64,000 bases of DNA from an uncultured Cohaesibacter sp. GTDB lineage: Bacteria; Pseudomonadota; Alphaproteobacteria; Rhizobiales; Cohaesibacteraceae. A model generated the notes under the pieces. That model saw only the letters and a program-made list of their open reading frames with translations. It did not search any database and had not been told where the DNA came from. The translations under genes were made by a program, and so were the position numbers. Shown piece after piece: positions 34,137-43,156 of this stretch. The stretch lies in the NCBI RefSeq assembly GCF_963676275.1, contig NZ_OY781091.1, positions 558,001 to 622,000 on the forward strand. Reading direction: 5' to 3'. Every line of letters starts with the position of its first letter. Position 1 is the stretch's first letter.

Positions 34137-35813
34137 CTATTCAACACTCGCATCCCTATCGACATTGGACGCGCCCAGCAGGGCAATCAGGCCCTGAGGC
34201 AGGATTTCACGCCATGCAAACATGTCATGCGCGCTGGGATATTCCTCGTGAATGACCGTGTAATTTCTGGCGGTCAGCACGTCGCGCAAATGCCTGTTGG
34301 GTTCGAGTATGCTGGCAAAGCCATCGCCCCTTGTGCTTTCAAAAAGACCGGCCGCCAAATAGAAGCGCACAGCCTCTTGCTGGCCAGTTGCCACGCGTCG
34401 GGCGACCATATTGTCACCTGAATAGGCCCCCTTTGGTGACCACCAGTAGGAGCCGGAGAGCGAGAGCACATTGCCAAAGGCCTCGGGATGCTTGAGGGCA
34501 ATGGTCGTCGCGCCCAGACCGCCAAAGCTCGAGCCGGCAAGAATGCTGCGCTCGGCCTTTGGTGTCATGCCGGTTTGAGCGGCGACAAAGGAGCGCAACT
34601 CACCGGCCATGAAGTCGGCAAAGGCATCTCTGTCGGGCAATTCTTCGGCCCGGACCACATTGTCGATCGAGGAAAGGAAAATGGCCACCAGTGGCGGGAT
34701 CTTGCCAGCCTCGACCAGCGCATCGATGCTGCGTTCCAGATGGCCCTCCTTCAGAAACTGCTCGCCATCAAAGACAAACAGGAAGGGCGTCTCTTCATTG
34801 GATGGCTCGACGCCGGGGCTGCGATAGATCCAGATGTCTCTTTCATTTTTCAGTGCCTGACTGGCAAGGCGGTGATGGGTCAGTTTGCCCTGTGCTTGGG
34901 CATGCGTGGTGAACCATGGCTTTAAAGCACCTCCGGCCACGCGGAAGGTCGAGGACTGGTTATAGGCGTCCGGAGCCGTTTCCGGCCAGGGATGCCGGTT
35001 GAGGGGATCGGCCTTGGCTTTGGCCAATATGGCAACACGCCGCGCTCTGTCCGGCCCAGAAAAGTCGGGTATATCGGTGGCTAGTTGGTAGGAAAACAGC
35101 GTGCCTGCCGGAACCGATACTGTCCGGAACCAGACATCGCTGTCGCCCAACCGCTCAAGCGGATAGATATCATTGGCCGGACCGCCGAGCATTTTAACAT
35201 TCTGCCTGGCACCGCGTGCCAGAAAGGTCAGCAGCGTCTCCCCCTCTTTGCCCGCTTCGACCAGTGGCGTTCCCTCGCGGCCAATCTCGCTCCAGAAAGC
35301 TTCCGTCGCGCCGCTCTCTGCCAAATTGTCCGCAAGGTGTTGCAGGCGCGGGCTCTGATAGATGCGCGGCGGTGGCACGAGCTCTGCGGCGGCGATCATG
35401 CTGGTTTGGGTAAGGATAATCTGGCCAGCAACCGGGCTCTCTATGAAGAGATGAGCCGCCTCTTCGGGCAGCAGGAAGACAATATGCTTGCGCCCTTGCC
35501 CTTCGGTCAGGAACTGGCGGTAATGCTTGCCGCTGTCTCCCTTGAGCGCCACATTGAATGGGGCTCCCCCGGTCTCGATGGACAGATTGACCAGCGCTCC
35601 AGCCGCCCCGAGCAGTCGCAGTGAGATGGGCTGCTGGGCTACAACATCAAGCGCGAGGGGTGCCTTGAGGGCAGTGATGGTTTTGACGGGTTGCAAAGGC
35701 TTCTGCATGGCGGGGGCACTCACGGCTTGAGGGGCAAGGCAGATGGCAAGGTACCCCGCCAAGGCAAGGGCAGAGAAGCTGGAATGCATAGACATCTTGT
35801 CAGTCACCTTCAT
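34137..35813 (-). CDS. Exported enterochelin-esterase-like hydrolase
   Basis: Up to 558 residues. A signal peptide is visible (FSALALAGYLAICLAPQAVSA). An N-terminal beta domain of about 230 residues precedes an alpha/beta-hydrolase Fes-type domain with nucleophile Ser in LAGSSFGGLGA, WSPKGAYSG after it and the His in SAHDMFAW near the end. Fes-type enzymes cut the ester backbone of ferric enterobactin. The signal peptide places it in the periplasm rather than the cytosol. The start may instead be ATG at 35795, which has a better ribosome-binding site (AAGGTG). It lies between the siderophore importer and the receptor. Confidence 0.85.
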   Translation of the reverse strand: MKVTDKMSMHSSFSALALAGYLAICLAPQAVSAPAMQKPLQPVKTITALKAPLALDVVAQQPISLRLLGAAGALVNLSIETGGAPFNVALKGDSGKHYRQFLTEGQGRKHIVFLLPEEAAHLFIESPVAGQIILTQTSMIAAAELVPPPRIYQSPRLQHLADNLAESGATEAFWSEIGREGTPLVEAGKEGETLLTFLARGARQNVKMLGGPANDIYPLERLGDSDVWFRTVSVPAGTLFSYQLATDIPDFSGPDRARRVAILAKAKADPLNRHPWPETAPDAYNQSSTFRVAGGALKPWFTTHAQAQGKLTHHRLASQALKNERDIWIYRSPGVEPSNEETPFLFVFDGEQFLKEGHLERSIDALVEAGKIPPLVAIFLSSIDNVVRAEELPDRDAFADFMAGELRSFVAAQTGMTPKAERSILAGSSFGGLGATTIALKHPEAFGNVLSLSGSYWWSPKGAYSGDNMVARRVATGQQEAVRFYLAAGLFESTRGDGFASILEPNRHLRDVLTARNYTVIHEEYPSAHDMFAWREILPQGLIALLGASNVDRDASVE

Positions 35814-35888
35814 TTGTCATTATGCCCATCGCTGCGCGTATCAAAGCGCGTCGTTGGGTGCATTGTTGTGCGCATGGCGCAAACGGCA

Positions 35889-35924
35889 AAGCCTCCCGCC
35901 CACAAAAACATGAGGCGAGAGGCT
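35889..35924 (-). terminator. Hairpin after TonB-dependent receptor gene
   Basis: AAGCCTC (35889-35895) with GAGGCTT (35918-35924) and inner CGCC (35897-35900) with GGCG (35913-35916) form a two-part stem 24 bases past the receptor stop. A short T-run follows on the minus strand. Confidence 0.6.
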
Positions 35925-35947
35925 TGCGTCACAGTCGCAGCTCCGGA

Positions 35948-38002
35948 TTAGAAGCGCATGTTGGCGGAGAAATAATATCTGCGCCCGTCGACGTTGAAAT
36001 CATCGGAGACATCCCGATAGATCTGCTTGTCGGCGATATTGAGAACACCGGCCTTGAGTGTGAAATTGTCGTTCACATCATAGGTGCCTGTCACATCGGC
36101 GGTGAAATAGCCATCCACCTTGGAGGCATTGCTCATGTTGCCGTCGGTCGGAACATAGGTATATTGATCGCCGGTATAGTTGCCCTTGGCACTCAATGTC
36201 AGATGCTCGGTTGCCTGCCAGTCGACGCCGACATTGACCGTATGCTCGGGCTGATAGGCAAGGGGCCGCTTGACCCCGCTCATGGCCTTGGCGTCGAGAT
36301 AGGTATAGTTCGCCGTGATCGTCAGATCATCACGAGGCCGCAGCGACAAGCTGGCCTCGATACCCATCGTGCGTGCCTCATCGATATTCTCGTAACTGAA
36401 CATCGGATTGCCATCGGCAGCAAGGCCGATATAGTTGGCATAACTCAGGGCAGCAACCGGATCGGATGTCCGCGCCGGAGGATAGGGGATCATGTCCTTG
36501 ATCTGATTGTGAAAGCCGGTCAGGCCGACGGAGAAGAGATCCTTGTCATAGGACACTCCGGCCTCAAAGCTCGAACCGATCTCGGGGTCGAGATCGTCAC
36601 TGCCCACCATGTAGCAGCTGCCGCCACAGGAGATCTGATACCAGTTGGTGCTGTTCTCAAGCAGGGTCGGGGCCTTGAAGGAGGAGGACCAGCCACCCTT
36701 GAGGGTGAATTCATCCGTCAGATTATAGACACCATAAACGCGCGGGCTGAGATTCCAGCCAAATTTTTCGTGATTGTCAAAGCGCGTCCCGAAGGTCATC
36801 TCGAACCGGTCGGTGATCATCGCCTGATCTTCGGCAAAAATCGCCGCCTGCCAGACCGAGGATTGTGATCCGCCGCTGCCTGTCAGAACGAATTCATCGT
36901 CGATTTCCTGATATTTATAAGCCGCGCCAACCGTCAGCTTGTGCGGCACGATCATTTCGACCTCGGTATTGACCTTGCCGTCGGCGTTGAAATTATAGGC
37001 CGTGTTGGGCTGCATGGTGCCGGATGTGTTGCCATGGCCATAATCATTGTGGATCTGGTCGCCATAGACCTTGATCTCGGAGGAACCGAAATCATACTCG
37101 CCGCGATGGGTCACGCCGACTGACTTGCGCTCGAGTGTCGTCTGGTCTTCCTTGCGGCTGGAAAAGCCGAGATTGAAATCCATCTCATGGCTGTCATTGA
37201 CGAGCCAAGTTGCGGTGCCATCAATGAATTTGTCATCGCTTTCCAAGAAGCCCGGCAGGTTTGAGCCATTGCTCTGAAGCCCCGGATTGATGTCATCATC
37301 ATCGGCCGCCCGAACGTCATAGCTGCCGAAGGTTTTCAGGAACAGCTTGTCCTTGACAAGCGGGCCGGACAGCGAGAAGGAGCCGCGACCATAATCGCCC
37401 GATTTCCGGTTTTCCTGCACGGTCACCTCGGTTGTCAGCGAGCCATGCCATTCATTCTGGGCCTTCTTGGTGATGATGTTGACCACGCCGCCAATCGCAT
37501 CCGATCCATAGAGCGAGGACATGGCGCCGCGCACGACCTCGATCCGTTCGATCGCCTCGACGGGAACCCAGCCGGAATCATAGTCATTGCCCCTGAAGAC
37601 GTTGGGATCGGAATTGACCCGTTTGCCATCGATCAGAAACAGCGTATAGCGCTCGCTGAGGCCCCGGATCTGAACCTTTTTGAGGTTGCCCGAATAGTTG
37701 AAGGTGATGCCGGGGACGGCCTCGAGCAGTTCGCGGGCATCCTGTGCCGGCAGCTTTTCGATTTCCTCCGCCGTCACGACGCTGACCGTGGCGGGTGCAT
37801 TGATCACATCGGTCTCGGACCCGGCGGCGGTTACCACGATGGCGCTGAGCATGTCATCTTCCGGCAATTCCTGCGCCTTGGCCAAAGCGGTACTGGCAAG
37901 CAGTGAGGCAAAGAGAATTCCCGGGCCGGTCAACCCGCTCAAGCTGCGAAAAGTCTTGTGGTCCCTGTTCTTGGTTATTCTACTGAACGCATAAGAAGTC
38001 AT
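35948..38002 (-). CDS. TonB-dependent siderophore receptor, FepA-like
   Basis: 684 residues, outer-membrane beta-barrel. Signal peptide about 1-44 (ILFASLLASTALAKA), TonB-box region DDMLSAIVVTAAGSET, plug domain about 60-175 with LPAQDARELLEAVPGITFNYSG, IRGLSERYTLFLIDGKR and IERIEVVRGAMSSLYGSDAIGG, then the barrel ending in the aromatic YYFSANMRF. A loop with CGGSC probably forms a disulfide. It takes up ferric catecholates or similar. The ATG at 38002 is the start that yields a proper signal sequence. Divergent from the AraC regulator. Confidence 0.92.
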   Translation of the reverse strand: MTSYAFSRITKNRDHKTFRSLSGLTGPGILFASLLASTALAKAQELPEDDMLSAIVVTAAGSETDVINAPATVSVVTAEEIEKLPAQDARELLEAVPGITFNYSGNLKKVQIRGLSERYTLFLIDGKRVNSDPNVFRGNDYDSGWVPVEAIERIEVVRGAMSSLYGSDAIGGVVNIITKKAQNEWHGSLTTEVTVQENRKSGDYGRGSFSLSGPLVKDKLFLKTFGSYDVRAADDDDINPGLQSNGSNLPGFLESDDKFIDGTATWLVNDSHEMDFNLGFSSRKEDQTTLERKSVGVTHRGEYDFGSSEIKVYGDQIHNDYGHGNTSGTMQPNTAYNFNADGKVNTEVEMIVPHKLTVGAAYKYQEIDDEFVLTGSGGSQSSVWQAAIFAEDQAMITDRFEMTFGTRFDNHEKFGWNLSPRVYGVYNLTDEFTLKGGWSSSFKAPTLLENSTNWYQISCGGSCYMVGSDDLDPEIGSSFEAGVSYDKDLFSVGLTGFHNQIKDMIPYPPARTSDPVAALSYANYIGLAADGNPMFSYENIDEARTMGIEASLSLRPRDDLTITANYTYLDAKAMSGVKRPLAYQPEHTVNVGVDWQATEHLTLSAKGNYTGDQYTYVPTDGNMSNASKVDGYFTADVTGTYDVNDNFTLKAGVLNIADKQIYRDVSDDFNVDGRRYYFSANMRF

Positions 38003-38076
38003 TGGAAAACAACGAGCCTTTGTGTCTGGAAAAGAGGGTGCCAAGCCTTCGGGTCATATTTCTGCCCGAAATATAT

Positions 38077-38095
38077 CTTGACTTTCACAGTCAAG
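38077..38095. promoter_or_regulatory. Palindromic operator candidate between receptor and AraC genes
   Basis: CTTGACT-TTCAC-AGTCAAG, perfect 7-base arms with a 5-base centre, 75 bases before the receptor start and 141 before the AraC start. A good candidate for the binding site of the AraC regulator or of an iron repressor. It does not match the classical Fur box. Confidence 0.5.
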
Positions 38096-38235
38096 TTAAA
38101 GGAAATATGCGCTTGATGTAAATTTCGAAGACTTGCGTCCATGCGCCAATTTTTTGCTCAAAGGCGTCAAATTCGGCGGGGTTTCCCGCTTGCTGCAGAG
38201 TGCATTTGGCTTTTGCATCTTGATCGGAGACGAGA

Positions 38236-39141
38236 ATGGCAGAAACACATATATTTCCAACCTTCGCCAGACTTGCATATCTGGATGGAAAGCCACGGCA
38301 CCATACCGACACCCTGACCGAGATGCTCGCGCCCTGCTTCCAATTGCTGCTCTTTCTGGAAGGTGGCCAGAAATTCTATCTTGATGATGTGCTGTTTGAC
38401 ATCCATGCCGGACATGGAGACAGGATCCAGCCGCAGATCGCGCTCATTCAGCGCGACCGGCCCTGCATGTTGCGCAGCCTTCCCAATTGTGGCGACAGCA
38501 TATTGCGCAAGGTCAAGCTCTCATTACCCGCCAATTGGCTGCAAAGCATGGCTGAAGGCGAAGAGGGGCATGTCTTCAAGCAATTCCAGTCAGGGCATAT
38601 CAGCAGCTATCTCTGGCAGGCCAATAGCGAAATGGTGAAGCTGGGTGAGGCGATCATCAATCCACCGAGCCATTACAAAGAGGCGCAATTGTCGCAAGGC
38701 CTTGAGCTTTACCGGCTTGCCAAGGCGATGGAGCTTCTCTCGCTGGCTTGCATGGACATGTCAAACAGGCTCAATCAGAAAGACAGCGTCGAAAAAATTC
38801 ATACCTACAGTCAGGCCGAGCGGATCCGCAATTATGTGGTCGAGAATCTGCATGAGGATCTGACCATCGAAACCCTGTCGCGCGAAACCGGCACCAGCAA
38901 GCGCTCGATCCAGAGAAATTTCAAACATCACTTTGGCATCACGGTTTCCGATTTCATCCGCAAGCAACGTTTGGAGAAGGCACGGCAGGCCATTGAACGG
39001 CAAGGCATGACAATCGCTCAGGCCGCCTTTCTGGCCGGATATAACAGCCAGTCAAGCTTTACCAGCGCCTTCAAGCAGACCTATGGCTCAACGCCGAAAA
39101 ACTGGCTCAGAAAAGCCCCCATGCAAAGAAGCCGCTTCTAG
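38236..39141 (+). CDS. AraC-family transcriptional regulator (siderophore responsive)
   Basis: 301 residues. The C-terminal 95 residues carry two helix-turn-helix motifs: LTIETLSRETGTSKRSIQRNF and MTIAQAAFLAGYNSQSSFTSAF, followed by YGSTPKNW. The N-terminal part has no cysteine-rich or cupin signature and resembles the effector domains of PchR/YbtA-type regulators, which sense imported ferric siderophore. It is divergent from the receptor gene, the usual arrangement for such activators. Start supported by CGGAGACGAG. Confidence 0.88.
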   Translation: MAETHIFPTFARLAYLDGKPRHHTDTLTEMLAPCFQLLLFLEGGQKFYLDDVLFDIHAGHGDRIQPQIALIQRDRPCMLRSLPNCGDSILRKVKLSLPANWLQSMAEGEEGHVFKQFQSGHISSYLWQANSEMVKLGEAIINPPSHYKEAQLSQGLELYRLAKAMELLSLACMDMSNRLNQKDSVEKIHTYSQAERIRNYVVENLHEDLTIETLSRETGTSKRSIQRNFKHHFGITVSDFIRKQRLEKARQAIERQGMTIAQAAFLAGYNSQSSFTSAFKQTYGSTPKNWLRKAPMQRSRF

Positions 39142-39200
39142 TTTGCTCTCCTCATAGCCGCTTGAGACATGAGGGGATGAAAGCCCCACCGGCAGGCTCT

Positions 39201-39260
39201 TGTTCTGGCTCCGCTTCTGGCTCAGCTTCTGGCCCAGTTTGAGGCTCATGTTCTGGTTCA
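39201..39260. repeat. Five-unit 12-bp tandem repeat
   Basis: Five consecutive 12-base units with consensus GCTTCTGGCTCA, the fourth the most diverged. The last unit overlaps the stop codon of the neighbouring ABC ATPase gene. Position may be off by one base. It lies between the AraC gene and that ATPase gene, which converge here. The unit resembles the 13-bp repeat at 56204. Confidence 0.6.
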
Positions 39261-40346
39261 GGACCAGCATTTTCCCGTTTCTGCGTCAAAGATCGAGATC
39301 TTGTCTTTCGAAGCATGCAGGGTGACCTTGTCGCCGGGCTTGAAATTCTGCTCCGGTTTGAAGGTGGCGATCACCCTTTGCCCGCGGACATCAAGCGATA
39401 CGATCTTTTCCGGTCCGGTCAGTTCGACAATCTCCACCACGCAGTCGATGGATATGCCGCCTTTTATCGGCTCCAGCCCGAAGGCTTCGGGCCTGATACC
39501 CAAGATGAGCTTGGCGGGAATATCCTGTGTGCAGGCAGACATCACCGCTTCATCCAGCGCAATGGGCGTGTCGGCCAGCTCCAGCTCGATCAGCCTTGTT
39601 TCGGGCAGATGCTGCCCCTTGAACATGTTGATCGGGGGCGACCCCATGAAGTCGGCGACAAAGGTCGTCGCGGGCCTGTTATAGATTTCTTCCGGTGTGC
39701 CCAACTGCTCGATATGACCGTCGCGCATCACGGCAACGCGGGTTGCCAGCGTCATCGCCTCGATCTGGTCATGGGTGACATAGACGATGGTGACACCAAG
39801 CATCTGGTGCAGCCGCTTGAGTTCGCCGCGCATTTCCATGCGCAGTTTGGCATCGAGGTTGGAGAGGGGCTCGTCAAACAGGAACAGTTTGGGCTTGCGC
39901 ACCAGTGCCCGACCGATTGCAACCCGCTGGCGCTGGCCACCCGACAGGTCTGACGGCTTGCGATCGAGCAGATGATCGATCTGCAACACCTTGGCAGCAT
40001 CCAGCACGGCCTTTTCCCGCTCTGCCTTGGGCACATTGCGCATCTCAAGCCCAAAGCCGATATTGCGCCCGACCGTCAGGTTGGGATAGAGCGCATAGGA
40101 CTGGAAAACCATGGCAATGTCACGATCCTTGGGGTGAGTGCCATTCAGCCTGCGCCCTTCCAATGTGATGCTGCCCGAACTGGGATCAAGCAGTCCGGAA
40201 ATGAGATTGAGCAAGGTGGACTTGCCGCAACCCGATGCGCCCAGCAGCACGAGAAATTCGCCGCTTTCCAGCGAAAGGTCGATGCCCTTGAGGGTCTCTT
40301 GCGTTCCGAATTTTTTCGTAACGTTGGAAAGTTCAAGCGAACTCAT
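39258..40346 (-). CDS. Sugar ABC transporter ATP-binding protein (UgpC/MalK type)
   Basis: 362 residues. Walker A GASGCGKST, Q-loop VFQSYALYPN, signature LSGGQRQRVAIGRAL, Walker B LFLFDEPLSNLD, His switch VTHDQIEAM. The C-terminal third (about 240-362) is an OB-fold (TOBE) domain with LGIRPEAFGL. MalK-type ATPases power sugar importers with two permeases, here at 42.3-44.0 kb. The ATG at 40346 overlaps the end of the PfkB gene by 14 bases. Last gene of the operon. Confidence 0.93.
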   Translation of the reverse strand: MSSLELSNVTKKFGTQETLKGIDLSLESGEFLVLLGASGCGKSTLLNLISGLLDPSSGSITLEGRRLNGTHPKDRDIAMVFQSYALYPNLTVGRNIGFGLEMRNVPKAEREKAVLDAAKVLQIDHLLDRKPSDLSGGQRQRVAIGRALVRKPKLFLFDEPLSNLDAKLRMEMRGELKRLHQMLGVTIVYVTHDQIEAMTLATRVAVMRDGHIEQLGTPEEIYNRPATTFVADFMGSPPINMFKGQHLPETRLIELELADTPIALDEAVMSACTQDIPAKLILGIRPEAFGLEPIKGGISIDCVVEIVELTGPEKIVSLDVRGQRVIATFKPEQNFKPGDKVTLHASKDKISIFDAETGKCWS

Positions 40347-41298
40347 GGATCGTCTCCCCCTCGTTGGTTTCACGATAGCGTCTGGGATGGGTTGAAATGG
40401 CAAGCGATGCGGTTGCCACGGCGGCCTGCATGGCTTCCTGCCATTGTGCGCCTTTGGTGCGCGCCGCGAAAAAGGCCGCATTGAACACATCGCCCGCACC
40501 AATGCTGTCGATCAGTTCCACCTTCGGTGCCGGGCAGGACAAGCTGCAATCTGTCCGCACCAGCAAGGCGCCCTTGCCCCCTCGCTTGATGATGACGGTG
40601 CCGCCCTCGGGCATATGGTCCAGCAGCCAGTGCGCAGCCTTCTGCGGATCGCTGATTCCGGAGAGGCTTGTCGCCTCGATTTCATTGAACAGCAGATATT
40701 GGCTATGAGAGAGCCAGCCAAGGGTTGCAGCCTTGACCTCTTCGGTCCAGCCATCCAGCGGCCAGCCGGTATCCAGCGCGATTGCCACATCATGGCGCTT
40801 TGCATGGGCAAACAGGCTGGCATAGTCAGCCGTCAGCCTGTCGGTCAGGAAACAGCCGCACAGCAGCAGCACGCCGCCTGAAAGTTTCTGCCAGTCAAGC
40901 ATGGCTTCCACCTCGGGCCAGCAAAGAGCCAGCAGATGCCCTCTGGTCGTTAGAAAGGTGCGTTCCCCGTCCGGATGGGTCACGCCGACCGAAACCGTGG
41001 TGCCGCCCTCGGCAATGGGCCAATTTGCGGCCGCCTTGCCAAAACGGCCGCGCAGCCATTCGCCGAAATGATCAGAGCCGATATTGGCCGCAATCTGATA
41101 GGGACAGCCCAGCGCCTGCCAGGCGAGCGCAACATTGCCGGCTGCACCGCCAACGCGCAATTCGTCATGTTCGACGATACATTCCGTACCGCTCTCAAGG
41201 TTTGGCGCGACGGGCCCCATGATGAGATCGACATTGACATTGCCAACCGTCGCCAGCGCTAAGCATTCATTCTTCATTCTCAAGCGAGCCCCTGTCAT
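40333..41298 (-). CDS. PfkB-family carbohydrate kinase
   Basis: 321 residues. The ribokinase-type fold shows GNVNVDLIMGPV near the start, GGAAGNVALAWQALG as the sugar-binding glycine motif, and DSIGAGDVFNAAFFAA with the catalytic Asp. The start ATG overlaps the stop of the SIS gene (ATGA), so the two are made together. In FrlD/FrlB-like pairs a PfkB kinase phosphorylates the imported sugar conjugate at C6 before the SIS enzyme acts. Here that is an inference; the substrate is unknown. Confidence 0.85.
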   Translation of the reverse strand: MTGARLRMKNECLALATVGNVNVDLIMGPVAPNLESGTECIVEHDELRVGGAAGNVALAWQALGCPYQIAANIGSDHFGEWLRGRFGKAAANWPIAEGGTTVSVGVTHPDGERTFLTTRGHLLALCWPEVEAMLDWQKLSGGVLLLCGCFLTDRLTADYASLFAHAKRHDVAIALDTGWPLDGWTEEVKAATLGWLSHSQYLLFNEIEATSLSGISDPQKAAHWLLDHMPEGGTVIIKRGGKGALLVRTDCSLSCPAPKVELIDSIGAGDVFNAAFFAARTKGAQWQEAMQAAVATASLAISTHPRRYRETNEGETIHEFA

Positions 41299-42308
41299 TC
41301 AACTCTGGTTACCTTGGTGCAACGCAAGGGGGTGCCGACATTGTCAACACGCGAGGCGGCAAAATCGACCATGAAACGCTGTGCAGCTGGCAACAGCGAG
41401 AAAATCGCCGCCAGCCCCTTGGCAGGGTGACAGGGCACCGAAATGGCGCCCTTGATCGGCTCCTTGCCTGACGCATCAAAAACCACCAGCGGGGAAGGGG
41501 TTTCTGCGACAAACTCGGCCAGCCCTGTCACCAGATCGCATGTCTCATCGGCGGCCCGGAACAGAACCACTCCAACAGTCTCACCCAGCATTTCCACCGG
41601 GCCATGGCGCAATTGCCCGCCTTCCAGACTGAAGCAGGGCAGCCGCGACAATTCGGTCAATCCGAGCGCAATCGCCTCGGCAACGCCCTGCAATTGTCTC
41701 GATGAGGTCACCACCGTATGCACCTTGGCCAGAGCGGCAACGGCTTCATCGATACGGGCAACGCCAGTGCCTTCCAGAATGGCAAACAGATCGCCCAGAT
41801 CCTGCCCCAGTGCACCCAGAACGGCGGCATGCAGGGCCGCCGAGACCGTCAGGCTGCGGGTGGCCGCAAAGGGAATCTCCGAGCCTCCCGCCCCCACAAG
41901 GCTTGGAGCAAGGCCAGCAAGTGAGGAATTGGGCTCCATGGTTAGCCCGAAGACATGATCTTTGGGGGCGCAATCCCTGAACCAGCGCAGCACTTCGGCG
42001 CTTTCCCCCGATTGGGATGTGACGATAATGGTGCGCCCAGCAAGAGGCAGTGGCTGCCCGAGCTGTTCGGACAGCGGCAGGGCAATGGCATCAATGCCAC
42101 TGGCCCGATAAAGCGGCTCCAGAGCCCGCCCCACAGCATGGGAACCGCCCATGCCCAACAGCAGCAGGCGTCCGGTCTGGCGCAAGGACGCGGCGATCTT
42201 TTCTGCCGCTTCCCCCGCCCCTTCGATAGAGGCCCGGCTGTCGTTCAATTGTCTGGCCATTTCGTCATAGATGGCCAATTGAGCCTCGGTTTCTGGTTTC
42301 TTGTTCAT
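41295..42308 (-). CDS. SIS-domain sugar-phosphate isomerase or deglycase
   Basis: 337 residues with two SIS domains (about 35-165 and 195-320). Motifs: GMGGSHAVGRAL, VTSQSGESAEVLRW and, in the second half, SLEGGQLRHGPVEMLGE, which is the conserved region of AgaS/FrlB/GlmS-isomerase proteins. There is no glutaminase domain, so it is not GlmS. Candidates are fructosamine-6-phosphate deglycase or amino-sugar deaminase. It lies between the permease genes and the PfkB kinase in one operon. ATG at 42308, with GAAAGGG upstream. Confidence 0.8.
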   Translation of the reverse strand: MNKKPETEAQLAIYDEMARQLNDSRASIEGAGEAAEKIAASLRQTGRLLLLGMGGSHAVGRALEPLYRASGIDAIALPLSEQLGQPLPLAGRTIIVTSQSGESAEVLRWFRDCAPKDHVFGLTMEPNSSLAGLAPSLVGAGGSEIPFAATRSLTVSAALHAAVLGALGQDLGDLFAILEGTGVARIDEAVAALAKVHTVVTSSRQLQGVAEAIALGLTELSRLPCFSLEGGQLRHGPVEMLGETVGVVLFRAADETCDLVTGLAEFVAETPSPLVVFDASGKEPIKGAISVPCHPAKGLAAIFSLLPAAQRFMVDFAASRVDNVGTPLRCTKVTRVE

Positions 42309-42310
42309 TG

Positions 42311-43156
42311 TTACCCTTTCACGCCTCCATTTGTGAGGCCGGAAATAAGTGCTCTTTGCATCAGGACACCGACAAAAACCGGCGGCAGAGCGGCCAGAAC
42401 CCCGGCAGTGGCGATGAGGCCATAATCGGACACCCGCCCGCCTGCGAGGTCGGCAATGGCGACGGTCAGTGTTTTGGCCTGTTGGTTCGAAGTGAAGAGA
42501 AGTGCGTAGAAAAACTCGTCCCACGCCAGCAGGAAGGCGAAAATCAGCGATGTCGCGATGACAGGCATGGCAAGGGGCAGAATGACGATCCTGAGGGTCT
42601 GGTCGAGGCGGGCACCATCAATGGCTGCCGCCATTTCCAGATCCCGCGGAATCGGATCGAAGCCGGCTTTCAGCAGCCATGTCGAGAAGGGTGCCAGAAT
42701 GCTCAGATAAACAAGGGCAAGCCCCCATGTGGTATTCAGCATGCCCGCCTTGGCAAGGATCATGTAAAGCGGCACGGACAGTGCCACCGGTGGCAGCATA
42801 TAGGTCGCCACGACCGCGCCCAATGACCAGCCAACCCGAGGATTGCGCGAGGCAGCCCAGCCCGCTGGAATGCCAACGGCGAGCGCGATCAGCGTTGCCA
42901 TCGATGAGACCTTGATGCTGTTGAACAGCGAGGCGAGAAATGCCGCACCGGTGGAATTGGCGTTGCGCGAGAGCAACTGCCCATAGCGGGAAAAATCAAA
43001 CACCTCCGGCCAGAAATGCAGCGGCTTTGCAGAAAGGTCTGCATTGGAGGAGACACTCATGATGAAGAGCCAGAGGAGCGGCGCCAGAATGACCAGCGCC
43101 ACCAGCAGCGCCATGGCATGAAGAAACAGGGAGAAGGCGCGGGATTGATGTTCCAT
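42311..43156 (-). CDS. Sugar ABC transporter permease (MalG type)
   Basis: 281 residues, six membrane helices, first about 13-33. The coupling motif is AAAIDGARLDQTLRIVILPLAMP, the EAA loop of MalG-type permeases. The start codon overlaps the stop of the preceding permease gene (TGATG). Confidence 0.92.
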   Translation of the reverse strand: MEHQSRAFSLFLHAMALLVALVILAPLLWLFIMSVSSNADLSAKPLHFWPEVFDFSRYGQLLSRNANSTGAAFLASLFNSIKVSSMATLIALAVGIPAGWAASRNPRVGWSLGAVVATYMLPPVALSVPLYMILAKAGMLNTTWGLALVYLSILAPFSTWLLKAGFDPIPRDLEMAAAIDGARLDQTLRIVILPLAMPVIATSLIFAFLLAWDEFFYALLFTSNQQAKTLTVAIADLAGGRVSDYGLIATAGVLAALPPVFVGVLMQRALISGLTNGGVKG

